Of a DNA stretch of 64,000 nt, positions 34,860 through 46,929 are shown in pieces. The stretch comes from Cephalopachus bancanus (lineage: Eukaryota > Chordata > Mammalia > Primates > Tarsiidae): assembly GCA_027257055.1 (NCBI GenBank), contig JAPVLO010000056.1, positions 8,453,501 through 8,517,500 of the forward strand, read 5' to 3'. Each line of letters begins with the position of its first letter. Position 1 is the first letter of the stretch. The notes under the pieces were generated by a model. That model was not told the DNA's origin. It did not search any database and worked only from the letters and a program-made list of their open reading frames with translations. A program made the translations under genes and the position numbers.

Positions 34860-35502
34860 CCTTTGTATGTGAACTAATAAGTAACAGGACAGAGTCCCAG
34901 AAATAGGGTCTATGGGCATGTTTTCTAAATGAAAGTGGGCTTGGGGTGGGGGCTGTCCCCATGGGGCACCGTTGAGGTGCATGAGGCTGGTCTTGGTTGT
35001 TACACTGTCTGGGGAGCATTACTGGCATTTAGTAAGGGGATGATGCGAAACGCTGCAATGATGTGGATAGGAGCGTAAGTGATGAGAATGAAACATGTTG
35101 AGGCCAGATGACTGAGGGCTGTGTCAGACTGAAATGTCTACTTAGGCAGATGCCTTAGGAGAGACAGGAGGAAGAATGCTTCGAAGGACAAAAGACAAAG
35201 GGTATGAAATTCAGAGAGTTGGGGTTTCGTTTTGACACTTTAAATATGGAGATTTAAAATTGGAATATGATTTCTCAAACCCCACTCTTGGTTTCTGTTT
35301 TGCCTATAGGTTCTATGGACGTGCTAAGTGATCTTAAATGGGGCTTTGAAAGAGGGGCCATGGAACGCAGGGGTTCTTAACCTGATGAACCCGCGAACCC
35401 ATGCAAGGGCTCCTGACCTTGAGCTGGAAAAAATGACTACGTTTTTATTTGTATTAACATCTAACTGAAACATAGTATTTCCTTCCATTAATAATGTACG
35501 TA
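34860..35502. other. Unassigned sequence
   Basis: Somewhat GC-richer than the surroundings; no exon or repeat recognised. The first bases may be the 3' end of the mariner element. Confidence 0.35.
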
Positions 35503-35790
35503 GCCGGGCTGGGTGGCTCAGCCTGTAATCCCACGCCTTGGGAGGCTGAGGTGAGTGAATTGCCTGGCCCGCGGGGTCGAGACCCGCCTGGGCAACTTGG
35601 TGAGACCTCATCTCTACAGTAAGTCAAAAAATTAGCCAGGTGTGGTAGCGCACACCTGTAGTTCCAGCTACGTGGAAGACTGAGGCGGAAGGATCGCCGG
35701 AGCCCAGCAGGTCGAGGCTGCAGTGACTGGGAGCGGCCACTGCACTCCAGTCTGGGTGACAGAGTGAGACTCCAACTCAAAAAAAAAAAT
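35503..35790 (+). mobile_element. Alu element, older subfamily
   Basis: Dimer with 'gggcaacttggtgagacctc'; flanking repeats 'aatgtacgta' and 'aatgtaagta'. Confidence 0.93.
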
Positions 35791-36395
35791 GTAAGTAACA
35801 CATTACAGTAGTGTCAGCGATAGGTAGGACTTTATCACTAATCAAAATCAGAGATGTTTTTATATTATGGTTAATACAGATATCTTGAAATATTCTTGAA
35901 ATATTCTTTCCACTGCTTTGAAATTATGGTCGGACTTGTGGCTGGGACTTATTAATGTGCTAATAAAGAAGAAAATACTATGTGTCAAAATTTAAAAAAC
36001 ATTTTAATAACTACTCCTTTTCACCATCTGAATTTTTATTTATCTCTAAAAATGTTTTTTGAGGAGACCATAGACTTCACCTGACTTCCAAAGGTTTTAA
36101 AGGCAGTTTGAGAAATAGGATGATAGAAGGTTGTAAGAGTGCTAGATAAAGCCGACTTTCAGGCTGAAACCTGGAGGCAGACCATTTCGAGTGTCTGAGG
36201 CCGATGGTATGAGCGTTCGTAGGAGAGGGTGCGAGTGGCGATGGAGTCAGCCTCTGGGAGTGGGAATGCAAAGCTGCCTTAATCAGAGGGATGTCGTGGA
36301 AGGAGGCTCTTTGCTAGTTAAGTTTAGGAAGGAATCCGTGTTGTCAGGAAAAAAGTTGGAGTCACTGTTAAGAATGAATTAATAATTACCACGAT
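35791..36395. other. Unassigned sequence
   Basis: No feature recognised. A plus-strand frame at 36191-36382 is not flanked by convincing splice sites. Confidence 0.4.
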
Positions 36396-36960
36396 AGTGG
36401 CAATGGCAACAATTGCCATGTATTTCATAAAATACTTATTATTTAATCTTCACAAAAATCCTGGGAAGTGAATATTTTTATCATCTCCATTTTACGGATG
36501 AAGAAGTGGAAGGTCTGCTATGTGCTTTTTTTGTTTGTTGTTGTTTTTTTTTTTGAGTCAAGAGTCTCACTCTGTTGCCCAGGCTGGAGTACAGTGGCAC
36601 ACTCATGACCACCATAGCCTTGACCTACTGGTCTCAGGCAAGCCTTCTGCCTCAGCCTTCCAAGTAGCTGGAACTACAAGTGTGCATTACCACACCTGGC
36701 TAATGTTTTGATTTATTGTAGAGACGAGGTCTCGCCAGGTTGTCCAGCCTGGTCTCGAACCCCTGGACTCAGGCAATCTTCTCGTCTCTGCCTCCTAGAG
36801 TGCTGGGATTACAGGCGTGAGCCACCGCGCCCGGCCAGTCTGCTATGTTAAGGTAATTTGCCAAGGTAGCACAGTTGGTGATTGACAGATCTGGGATTTA
36901 AAACCTCTCCTGATTCCAGAGCCTTTTCTGGTTTTCCCTACATCGTATTGAGTTAGATGT
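36396..36960 (-). mobile_element. MIR SINE, split by an Alu
   Basis: 'atttaatcttcacaaaaatc', 'atctccattttacggatgaa' before the Alu, and 'gtaatttgccaaggtagcac', 'attgacagatctgggattta' after it. Together they form one antisense MIR. Confidence 0.75.
36524..36838 (-). mobile_element. Alu element inserted into MIR
   Basis: Dimer with older wording ('gccaggttgtccagcctgg', 'attacaggcgtgagccaccg'). Perfect 10-bp repeats 'tctgctatgt' at 36514-36523 and 36839-36848. Confidence 0.93.
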
Positions 36961-37922
36961 TTCAAAAGACCAAGAGAAAGAGGCTACAGAAATGGTACAC
37001 AGGGTGGAGGAGGGGTACTGAACTAGGAGGGGATGAAAACAGGGAAACTGGATAGGAAGTCTGACCTAAATTTGGAAAACGAGTTAAAGACACAGGCAGT
37101 CTGGGTGGTAGGCTTGAAGGCATGGGATGAGACAAGACACACTTGACAAAGGCTGCTGCTGTTTTGGGGCATCGGGTCCTCTTGTTTCAGAAGCTGCTAG
37201 ACAGATTGGATGTTTATGTAAGATGCTCCTTTTCTGTTTTGCCTTTGCACAGTATGTCCTGCTCCCTCTGCGGCGAAGAAGCCTGATCTCACTAGTCTCA
37301 TGAGGCGACATTTTGAGCCTTCTCTTCTTTGCCTGGCCTTCAGACCCCTGTTTTCCAGAGGCTGCAATGGAGAAAGACCTTTTGTTACTGTACGGTGGGG
37401 GAGAACTCTCACTGGTATAAAACAGACTGAGGACTTTGCAAAATATAGCAAGTTCACATTGGCTAATATGTTAAGTTATTTGGCATCCCCAGTTTAAGTA
37501 GTGATTTGTTGTTTTCATGCTAATACAAATTCTTGTATTAATAGGAGCATGGCCCTGGGCTCCTTCATCCGCCTGGGAAAAAATTACTTGTTTGATGGTA
37601 AACAAAGAACAGAAGAATTGATTCACTGTCTTCGTTTTAAAAAAAGATGGTATGAAGCAATAGTGGAATAATTTTAATTGTAACCATCTAACACTTGCGA
37701 TCAGTAAGATCATTTGTGTTCTGCTTTTAGGAAACGGAGTATTAAGGAGTACATAGTACATTAGAAATGCAAAACATGACCACATGTTCTCAGGATTTTG
37801 TCAGTGTTACATGAAAGAGCACTTGTATTGGGATACTCAGCTCTGAGGGTATTCTCTGTTCAGTGTGTATTTACAGAGATGTATGAATATTTGATTAATG
37901 AGTCATGGTCTCTGGAGAAATT
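36961..37922. other. Unassigned sequence
   Basis: Mixed composition; several short frames on both strands around 37084-37500 have no protein character I recognise. Confidence 0.35.
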
Positions 37923-38020
37923 TAATAACTGTATTGCTGTACAAAGCCAGGCCCTTAACTATTAACACAGCTGCCAATAGTGTCACTGACATTGCGGCCC
38001 TTTTTGAATTTAATATATTC
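37923..38020 (+). repeat. Unit A of a dispersed local duplication
   Basis: About 98 bp ('gtattgctgtacaaagccag' to 'tttgaatttaatatattc') recur at 40299-40395 at roughly 87% identity. Confidence 0.8.
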
Positions 38021-39091
38021 TGTGAAGTAAATTCCTTGGTTAAAAAGGGATTCATGAGAGACATTCAGTTATCTGTTTTGAACCTTACTCAATGTCCAGG
38101 CTCTGATTTGTAAAGATTTTTCCAAAGAAAACAAGCAGTGACAAGGAAACTTAAAAATGATCTTTTAAAAAATGATTATTTTTTCAGAAGTTAGTTGGAA
38201 AATCATTGATAAATAAACAGCAGTTGCTTATTCTCTTCAGGTTTGGGAATTCAGTCATAATTTTTGTCTTGCTTATCATATAAGAAATATCCACAAGAAG
38301 TAGAAATATAAGATATATTTGTGATTCAGATATGTAGATATCACATCTATTTAAATGTCATAATCTAAATTCATTATTAAACATAATTTAATGCTTTTCC
38401 AGCAATAATTGAAGGATAATTTATCCTTTGTTCATTTTTTTTGTTTTTAATATCTATGGAGAAATTAATTCTTACTTTCAAAGTTAGGTAGGTATTTTAG
38501 TAATGTTACTCGGTTTAACTGCTTGAGTAACAGGCAGAAATGTCAAAAAAAGATAAATTTAGTGTAGAAGCTTTCGCTGGAAGCTGTAACTGCAGGTTAG
38601 AATTATCCATGCTATGCAGAATTTCCTGCAACACTTCTCCTTAGGGCCACAATGCATTACAGCAGACGTATAATGAAGCCGCTATAAAATCTCTGGTAAT
38701 TAAGGGGGATTTGACAGTAATTGCAACAGTGAATCAACTTAATTATTACCTGCTTCAAAGAGAGCTAACCTGATGTTATAATCTAACCTTTTCTACTTTT
38801 AAAATGGGAGATTAAACAAGTATATGTAGCATTTAAGAATTAAATCTGTTGAAATAGAATTGTATTAATATACTTCTAATACATATTTTATGCACATGTA
38901 CACATCAACTTCTTGGAAACTAGTATTCAGCTCTCTGTGATCTATTAAAGTTATTTGGTGTGCTCTGGAAATTAAGCCAAACCTACATTTCTTATTCAAG
39001 TCAACTCCCAAAGCCACAAACAGACCTTGATTGTGGCTAACCTGACTTCCACAAAATAAACAAGGATGCTTTCTTAATATTAGCATATAAA
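38021..39091. other. Repeat-free AT-rich sequence
   Basis: No exon or repeat family seen. The sub-block 38560-38800 looks regulatory and is listed separately. Confidence 0.4.
38560..38800. promoter_or_regulatory. Candidate conserved non-coding element
   Basis: Balanced-complexity, repeat-free sequence with homeodomain-type cores: 'ggtaattaaggggga', 'cttaattattacctg'. It resembles vertebrate developmental enhancers. Conservation cannot be computed here, so this is only a candidate. Confidence 0.25.
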
Positions 39092-39172
39092 GAAAAGAAA
39101 AACCAAAGTTATTATCATGCTTCCATTTAGGCAGACCATCTCTTAGAATCTTAAAATCTCACCAAAACTATA
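39092..39172 (+). repeat. Unit B of a dispersed local duplication
   Basis: About 80 bp ('gaaaagaaaaaccaaagtta' to 'aaaatctcaccaaaactata') recur at 40218-40299 at roughly 90% identity. Confidence 0.82.
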
Positions 39173-39179
39173 AGCAAAG

Positions 39180-39307
39180 CCACATGTGTTGGCATGTGCC
39201 TGTAATTCCAGCTACTTAGGAGGCTCAGGTAGGAGGATTGCTTGAGCTCAGGAGTTCGGTATCCAATACCAATCTGAGCAACAAAGTGGGGAAAAAAAAA
39301 AAAAGAG
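39180..39307 (+). mobile_element. Old Alu-type monomer
   Basis: 'tgttggcatgtgcctgtaat', 'cagctacttaggaggctcag', then 'ggaggattgcttgagctcag' and an A-run. One monomer without the lineage-specific features. Confidence 0.7.
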
Positions 39308-39315
39308 CTACAAGG

Positions 39316-39622
39316 GCCAGGCATGATGGCTCACACCTGTAATCCCAACACATTGGGACGCTGAGGCAGGAGGATTGCTTGAGCCCAGGAGTTCGAGAGC
39401 AGCCCTGGGGAACATATTGAGACTTGTCTCTATAAAAAAAATTTAAAAATTAGCTGGGTGTGGTGGCTCCTGCCTGTAGTCTCAGCTCCTCGGGAGGCTG
39501 AGGCAGAAGGATTGCCTGAGCTCGGGAGTTCGAGGCTGCGGTGAGCCATGTTTGTGTCATTGCACTCCAGCCTGGGCAACAGAGTGAGACCCTGACTCAA
39601 ACAAACAAATAAACAAACAAAC
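39316..39622 (+). mobile_element. Old dimeric Alu (AluJ-like)
   Basis: Begins 'ggccaggcatgatggctcac', keeps CAC after GGCT, has 'aggattgcttgagcccagga' and a (CAAA)n tail. This is the general primate form and differs from the lineage-specific copies. Confidence 0.85.
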
Positions 39623-39773
39623 TATAGGCAAACTGGTAGAAAGTTAAGATTTAGAATCATCTGAGAGCTCTTGTATAAGTTGGTATATCTAACCGTGGCA
39701 CAAGGATCAAGACTCCCAAGTTTCCACCTGCGTTATGTCTGTGGTAACACCTCTTAAAAAGTATCTCCTCTCA

Positions 39774-40045
39774 GTCGGGCTCGGTGGCTCAGCCTGTAAT
39801 CCCACGCCTTGGGAGGCTGAGGTGAGTGGATTGCCTGAGCCCGTGGGTTCGAGACCCGCCTGGGCAGCGAGACCTCATCTCTACAATAAATCAAAAAATC
39901 AGCCGGGCTTGGTAGCGCATGCCTGTAATTCTGGCTACTGGGAAGGCTGAGGCAGAAGGATCGCCGGAGCCCGCGATGGCCAGGAGTGGCCACTGCACTC
40001 CAGTCTGGGAGACAGAGTGAGACTCCAACTCAAAAAAAAAAAAAA
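39774..40045 (+). mobile_element. Alu element, young subfamily, long target duplication
   Basis: Contains the short linker 'cctgggcagcgagacctc' (5-base deletion). Perfect direct repeats 'aaaaagtatctcctctca' (39756-39773 and 40047-40064). Confidence 0.95.
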
Positions 40046-40217
40046 AAAAAAGTATCTCCTCTCATTTGCTATCATCACCTGCTATCTTCCTTCCCATAAG
40101 AATGGGAATGGAGAGACATGAAAGCAGTGTGGTTTTGATGTGAATTCATGTCATACGCCACGTACTAACCAGGTACGTAGAAATTGTCATTGATACCAGG
40201 ATCCATATATATGGTGT

Positions 40218-40395
40218 GAAAAGAAAAACCAAAGTGATTATCATGGCTTACATTTAGGCAGAACATCTCTTAGAATCTTAAAATCTCACCAGAAATGTAA
40301 TAACCGAATTGCTGTACACAACCAGGCCCTTAACTATTACCACAGCTGCCAGTAGTGTCATTGACACTGAGGCCCTTTCTGAATCGAATATATTT
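40218..40395 (+). repeat. Composite duplication: unit B joined to unit A
   Basis: 40218-40299 matches 39092-39172, and 40299-40395 matches 37923-38020. The two pieces are adjacent here and in the reverse order compared with their source sites. Confidence 0.8.
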
Positions 40396-40740
40396 GCTTT
40401 TAAGCCTTACTTATGATTGTGTCTTCAATGGCTTTAGCTTTCTAATGGCCAAAGGAACGCTGTCATCATAGAAAGATGGGTCTATAGTTGTTTTGTTTTG
40501 GAGTGTGAATCTTCTTGTTTGGCTTGTGTGTGCCATATGGACTAAGTCATCTCGCAGGAGGTGACTGACTAGGCACAGGTTTGGGATGGGACGGTTGGGG
40601 GATGGAACTATCTCATCCACAACCAGTGTGCCCCTTTAAAAGGATGTTCATCTGAAAGCGAACCAGAATTGAGTCTTCATCCAAGGCAGCGTTAGGTTAG
40701 CTCCCAGGACCCTTGGGCAGGCTTTAATCATTGATCTTTA
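40396..40740. other. Unassigned sequence
   Basis: Nothing recognised beyond a faint continuation of unit A ('ttttaagccttact'). Confidence 0.4.
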
Positions 40741-40754
40741 AGCTCATTGATCTT

Positions 40755-41041
40755 TTCTTTTTTTTTGAGTTGGAGTCTCACTCTGTCGCCCAGACTGGAG
40801 TGCAGTGGCCGCTCCCGGCCACCGCAGCCTCGACCTGCTGGGCTCCGGCGATCCTTCCGCCTCAGCCTTCCGAGTAGCCGGAATTACAGGCATGCGCTAC
40901 CACGCCCAGCTGATTTTTTGATTTATTGTAGAGATGAGGTCTCGCTGCCCAGGCGGGTCTCGAACCCGCGGGCTCAGGCAATCCACTCACCTCAGCCTCC
41001 CAAAGGCGCGGGATTACAGGCTGAGCCACCGAGCCCAGCTC
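40755..41041 (-). mobile_element. Alu element, antisense, young subfamily
   Basis: Full dimer very close to the copies at 2870 and 13554. Perfect 14-bp repeats 'agctcattgatctt' at 40741-40754 and 41042-41055. Confidence 0.95.
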
Positions 41042-41055
41042 AGCTCATTGATCTT

Positions 41056-41579
41056 ATAAGATTCCTTCTTCTGGTTGTTTGTTCTCTAATGTTGTTTCTT
41101 GCCACTCACCAAACGCTCAATGTAGGAGACAAAGGAGTATGGTCAAGAATTCATAATGAATAGGAAAATTAAGCAATGTAATTTTAAATTTGGTCTAGTC
41201 ACCAGCAGACCTAGAACTTTGTCTGAACTTTGTTCTATTCCTCTACCAGACTGAATGACAACTATTCCACAGAGATCTCCAAAAACCTAACTCCCTTGTT
41301 TGTCTGTTAGAAAATTTTCATGGAGCAGGTCACCTAAGTAGTAACTTGTCCTTAGCAAGTTAGCAGAATTTCCAGCGGTGCCCATTTTATGATCAGGGTT
41401 CCTCCATGTGACCCACAGTTGTCTTTAATTCATGCTCATAACTTTTAACTTACCAGGGGTCAGTGATCTAGGTAGTGATTATACAACTGATTTATTATCT
41501 ATTGGGTGGTTCATTCCTTTTTAGTAATGAGCAGAGGAGGTCAAGGGTATGAAACTCAAGCCAAATAATGTTTACTTGA
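41056..41579. other. Unassigned sequence
   Basis: No feature recognised. Confidence 0.4.
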
Positions 41580-41780
41580 TAAACAACATAACAAGAATAT
41601 GGGAAGCAGATAGAGTACTTACTATTCTAGGCACTTTATATACATTATCTCACTTTTATGCCAGAAACAGAAATCTGTGCTTCACAGAACTTGAGACTTA
41701 GATTAAGCCAATTGCCCAAGGATGCCCAACTGCTAAGCGATACATTCAAAATTCAACCCCAGATCTGTTTGACTTCATAA
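41580..41780 (-). mobile_element. MIR SINE, antisense
   Basis: 'ctattctaggcactttatat', 'acattatctcacttttatgc' and 'ccaattgcccaaggatgccc' fit antisense MIR; the next Alu inserts at its edge. Confidence 0.6.
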
Positions 41781-41786
41781 GTGGTT

Positions 41787-42090
41787 TTTTTGTTTGTTTG
41801 GGTTTTTTTTTTAGTTGGAGGCTCACTCTGTTGCCTAGTCTAGAGTGCAGTGGCACGCTCACGGCTACCCAAGTAGATCTGCTGGGCTCCGGTGATCCTT
41901 CCTCCTCAGTCTTCCAAGTAGCCAGAACTACAGGCTCACGCTATCATGCCTGGCTAATTTTTATTTTTAACTGTAGAGACGAGGTCTCACCAAGTTGCCC
42001 AGGCTGGTCTTGAACCCGCGGGCTCAGGCAATCCACTCGCCTCGTCCTCCCAAATTGCTGGGATGACAGGCTGAGCCACTGAGCCCAGCC
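41787..42090 (-). mobile_element. Alu element, antisense, older subfamily
   Basis: Diverged dimer with 'caccaagttgcccaggctgg'; weak flanking repeat 'cataa.tg.tt'. Confidence 0.9.
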
Positions 42091-42730
42091 CATAATTGTT
42101 TACAATTACTAAATTTTGGAATTGCCTATGAATTATTGAACCATATTGTTCTCTTCCTAGATATCACAGGTGAAACCTTTATACAAGGTTTCACTGACGA
42201 CCCTCCTCTCAAAATATGATAACTTTTCAGTGCTAGACATGATGCAAGAAACAGTTTTGAAGCCATTACCTCCCATGTTAAAGCTCCCTCTAGGTTCTTC
42301 TGTGGTCTTTTCCACAAGCAAAACATGTACTAACTTCTTATGGTAGAATGGTAAAGAAAAATTGTCATACTTCTTTGTTCCGTTCTTATAGAATGATGGA
42401 GTAAGAAAAAAATAGGATTATGCTTTCTGAGAGAAAGTTAATTATACAACCATCTCAATTATTCAGGGACGGAATATTAGATTAAGGATATATGCATTCC
42501 CGCCTTGGGCAATAGAACAGGACTTTTTGGTTGACACTAAGGTGATCACAATAAGGGATTAAGAGAGAGTTAGAATCATCTGGAAAAAAAAAGATATCTT
42601 TGAAAGGTGGCAAAGTTTTAAGGGAATTTAAAGATTATTTAGTGCATTCTCTTTTGTAGATGAACCCCCAAAAGATAAAATTACGTGCCCAAGTTACAGA
42701 ACTACAGATGTGTCATTAGATTCTAGCTTG
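42091..42730. other. Unassigned sequence
   Basis: No feature recognised. Confidence 0.4.
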
Positions 42731-43027
42731 GGCTGGGCTCGGTGGCTCAGCCTGTAATCCCAGCACCTTGGGAGGCTGAGGTAAGGGAATTGACTGAGCC
42801 CATGGGTTCAAGACCAGCCTGGGCAACTTGGTGAGACCTCATCTCTACAATAACATAAAAAATAGCCAGGTGTAGTAGTGCGCATCTGTAGTTCTGGCTA
42901 CTTGGAAGGCTGAGGCGGAAGGATTGCCTGAGCCCAGCGGGTCGAGTCTGTGATGGCTATGAGCATGCCACTGCATTCCAACCTAGGTGACAGAGTGAGA
43001 CTCTGACTCAAAAACAAACAAACAACC
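42731..43027 (+). mobile_element. Alu element, older subfamily
   Basis: 'ggctgggctcggtggctcag' to 'gagactctgactc' and a (CAAA)n tail. Confidence 0.92.
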
Positions 43028-43394
43028 CTACTCTTATTTTAGTATATTGATTGTTCAGTTGATTTTCAAGACTATTGTCCTAAAAAGAGACATAATTCTT
43101 GTTACAGAAACTACTTTTCCTTTGGTATCCAATTTGAACATCGATGGTATAGTTGGGGTATTTAGTAAAGCTATAAAGAGAAAACAGTAAACTAATAGCA
43201 GAGGGAATCAGTCTGAGCATCTTTCCAAAAACACACCTACCCCTCCTTCCAACTCATATGTTGGCTTTTTGTTTTATTGTTCATCGCTTCTGCAAGAGGC
43301 ATAGGAAAATAGGTATTGATTGCCGGTTATCAGAACTTGAAGAGGAGGGTAGGACCTGAAAAGAAAAAGAATGGAGATTTTTGTTACAAGCTCT

Positions 43395-43860
43395 CTATTT
43401 CATTTCTCTATTGCTGTGTGATAATTGCCCCAAAACGTAATGTCTTAACCTAATACGACTTTATTATTCCTGATGATTCTGTAAGTTGACCAGACTCAAC
43501 TGTGAGGTTGCCGTGAGGTTCTTTTGCTCTGCACTGTGAAGCTGCAGTCACTCATCCAGCTGCTTTCAGCTAAGACTTTACTGGAGTTTGAACAGCCACA
43601 GTGGTCTCTCGTCTTTCAGGACCACTCTCCATTTGGTAATCTAAACCTGAACTTTCCTACAACCGAAAAGTACAAATACAGTCACTTTCAGGGCTTGTTA
43701 AGACTTGGGTGAAAATCTGGCAGTGTTACTTCTGCCACATTCTGTTGAACAAAACAAACCCAGCCCAGATTCATGGGTAGAGGAAATAGATTTCATTTGT
43801 CAGTGGAAGAAATGGTAAATAATTCTGTGGCCATCTTTAGTCTACCACAATCTCAGTTTT
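43395..43860. mobile_element. Old interspersed repeat, family not fixed
   Basis: 'tttctctattgctgtgtgat', 'gccccaaaacgtaatgtctt', 'ttctgccacattctgttg' and 'ggccatctttagtctaccac' form a pattern I know from a common mammalian repeat (LTR or DNA transposon type). I cannot name the family safely. Confidence 0.45.
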
Positions 43861-44309
43861 TTAGGATCTCAGTTTTTGTTTCTTAATCATATCTTAACTT
43901 TCTTAACACTTTAACCACATAAATATTTAACAAATGCCACTATTTCCTTAGTCCAAGCAGTCATTTATTTCTTTCCTCAATTTCCCCCCAAGACAAATTC
44001 GTAGATACACAGGAAAACACTCGTATTGTGCCTTCATGAAATCCTCAATTTCAGAGATTACAGAAAGATCCCTAATTATCTGTGTTAGCGCTTCAGTAGA
44101 TTTTCCAGCCCCTTCTACTTTCTAAGGGCATAAAAACAGGCTTCAGTTCCTGGAAAATTTAAATTTTATAATAGAAAGAAGTGTGAACATGTGAGAGTGA
44201 GCCAGAGAGAGAATTTTGGCTGGAAATTTAGAGGGGTAATTTGGTTCAGTAAGAAGACCCTATCCATTTTCCCTTTGGCTGCTTAATTCTAATTTCTCTA
44301 ACAGAGTCT

Positions 44310-44800
44310 GAATTTAGAGAATCATCTTCTCTGACCAGATCCTTCTCTGCCAGAACAACAGAAAGGGCCAAACTGCCTCAGCAGTGGTGGCCAATTTGAC
44401 ACGGAGACATGATAAAAATAGAAGTGAGGGATCAGCTTTGATTTCCCTAAACTTTATCTTTTCAATGATTACAAAGCATTTGCACACAGGCACCCATGTC
44501 TGCTTCTCTGCTGAAAATACAGCCATGACAGAACCGAGGCATTTAGACAATGGTGGGAATGAGCGTCAGGGAGTGGATTGCACTGTAAAGACAGCGATGT
44601 GATTTCGAATCCCCTTTTCCCCGAAGGCACCAGCAGAATCACCAAGAGGCAGCCTATTCCCCCTCAAATGAGATACAGCAGTTTATCATGTCAGACTGCA
44701 CCACAGAGGGGTAAGCCTATAGGCCTTCTGGCTGTCAGGAGCAGGTTTTCATCTTGGGGCCCCTCAGGCCATATGGAGGAAGCCTAAAAAGTTCATTCTG
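44310..44800. promoter_or_regulatory. Candidate conserved non-coding element
   Basis: High-complexity unique sequence at the start of the SINE-free block. Called only on its appearance and its setting. Confidence 0.2.
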
Positions 44801-45189
44801 CTTTTTCCATTGTCTGGCGTCTTGTTCCATTCCCCATCCCAGTGTCCTCTTGCCAACCTGATAGCCCAGATCGGAATCACATGTGTGAATTAAGCTTCAT
44901 AAGATTTCCCTCCTGTTCATTAAGAGAAGCCTCTCCGTTGTAGCCACATAAATTTAGAAAAGCATGGGCTTTCATTTTAATTCTTAAACTTTAATGGACT
45001 TCCACAAACTCAGGGAACTGTCTTTTAACATTTGGAACAATTCCAGGAAGAGAATTTGAAGTCATTTCTGCTGACTAGCAATTTAATCTACAGAGGCAGG
45101 TTCACGAGAGAAAAATATACATAGGTAATCCTTTCGTGAGGCCATAATATTAAGATTCTGTTCACAGCTCCTATTAGAGTTCATCACCA

Positions 45190-46460
45190 CCTATTTCAGA
45201 TTTTGCACACAGTAATTGTTTCATTGTCAAAATCTTTTGTGTCTATTTTCTGAATTGCTATGTTGTCTATAAATATTTAGTGATAATTCATGATTGGGTT
45301 GTATTTACCCCCGTAGTTATGTATTACAAATGAAACGGCAGCATCTGCTGAAATTAAAAGTGGCCACATTTTCACTGGAGCTTAATTAAATGCCAAAATT
45401 TATCTACATTAACAACAAAGTAGTGAAATTTATTGATCAATTCACATGATATAAGTTGACAAATGGCTTAAGCAATTTCCATAATTTTCTACACGTGTTA
45501 AAATTTGTAATGAAAAGGAACACTATATTAACATTAAATAGGACTGAAAGGGAGGTTTTGTACTGGGCCAGTGCCCTGGAGCAGTGTACTTTGTTTCCCG
45601 GGCCCTGTCCAGGCTTGCTGTTTGAGCTGTGTACAGATGGGTCTCTGACAGTCCTGCAGTTGTTCTCCTAATTGTCCATTAAGTGTTCTATTGATTCTCT
45701 GATTCAAAGTATATGTCTTTCAGCTCAAGCTATCGTGTGAAGTGGCAGACACATTCCTTGTAGAATGACAGAGCTGCTTGAAACCTAAAAATGTGGTCTG
45801 CCAGTTTCAATTGAGGATCCTGCTTTCAAAGGAGAAGGCTTGGTTAAAGGCGCTTTGTAATAGCTGGTTAGGTTGTATTTTCTAAACTTTTAGCATCAAT
45901 CAATTAAAGTGGCAGCAGCATGAAGAGTTTTAATTCCGGTTAAGCATGTGCAGATTGCACCTGGCTGACACAGGGCCTGGCGAGGGGATGAGCGTTGGTC
46001 ATAGCAGGTCGGTATTGGTGGTAGCAGGTCCGCCTAGGTTAGCAGCATGCAGATTTCTCCCCTTGTGCACCTGACATGCGCAAAGTCGTTTTCATTTGAC
46101 TTGGAAGTTCACTTTTAGCATTTTTTAAAAAATTGAGATCATCTGTAATTCTAGATTATGCCAGTCAGAAGCCTGTTTAAAATCATCTCTCTTTAATCTG
46201 GAAAGTGAAAGATAAGATGCATATCTGTTGCGAGGACCATAAATCTTCAGAGAAACAAATAGCCATAGATAAAACTGTAAAAGTTATTTAGTTCTCCACT
46301 GGAAGAGGTTTATTAATCTAAAATTTCCAGTCCATTGTGTCATGATTTGGTTAGCACTCTGCATCTCATTTTGTGCAATTGTACCTCAAGCAGAGCTCTG
46401 ATCTCTTTAGAGTTTGAACTTATTAATTGTGGTAGTTCAGTTGTAGTCTAGGCTCAAGGA
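45190..46460. promoter_or_regulatory. Candidate conserved non-coding cluster
   Basis: Unique sequence with many TTAAT/TAATT cores ('cttaattaaatgcc', 'caatcaattaaagtggc', 'acttattaattgtgg') and no interspersed repeats. It resembles developmental enhancer clusters, but conservation is untested. Confidence 0.25.
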
Positions 46461-46929
46461 ATAAAATAAAAGCTGTTGTCCAAAAAAAAGTCCAAAACTA
46501 CAGTGTAGGTTGCTTTAAATAGTGTTTGCCTTATTTTCTTAATTAAATGGCACATACTAATGATTTTACTGTCGAGATTTAGCTCTTAATTACTTGTATT
46601 ATAATATTTCAAACAGGAAACAGTCTTATTATCTAGTAATTTTTAATCTGTAAATGAATTGAACAAACAGTATTTGTTGTCTCCTTTGTACCGTTCATTT
46701 AATTAGGAACCACCCCCAATGGACTTCATCACAGTTGAGGTTCTCTGGTGTGACTTTAACTATAAATAAAATTCATCTAGATTTTCAAAAGGAAAAAAAG
46801 ACTATCAAACACATATTTAAGTGTGTTTAATGTATTAAATATACATATTTAAATGTGTAAAAATGCGAAAGGTAGATTACATTAAGGAGAATCTCTTTAA
46901 GGGAAGGACTAATTAAAAACTCCTCTGTT

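Noticed and set aside
37425..37435. TATA-like 'ggtataaaac'
   Set aside because: An isolated match in AT-rich DNA without an initiator, CpG island or downstream gene.
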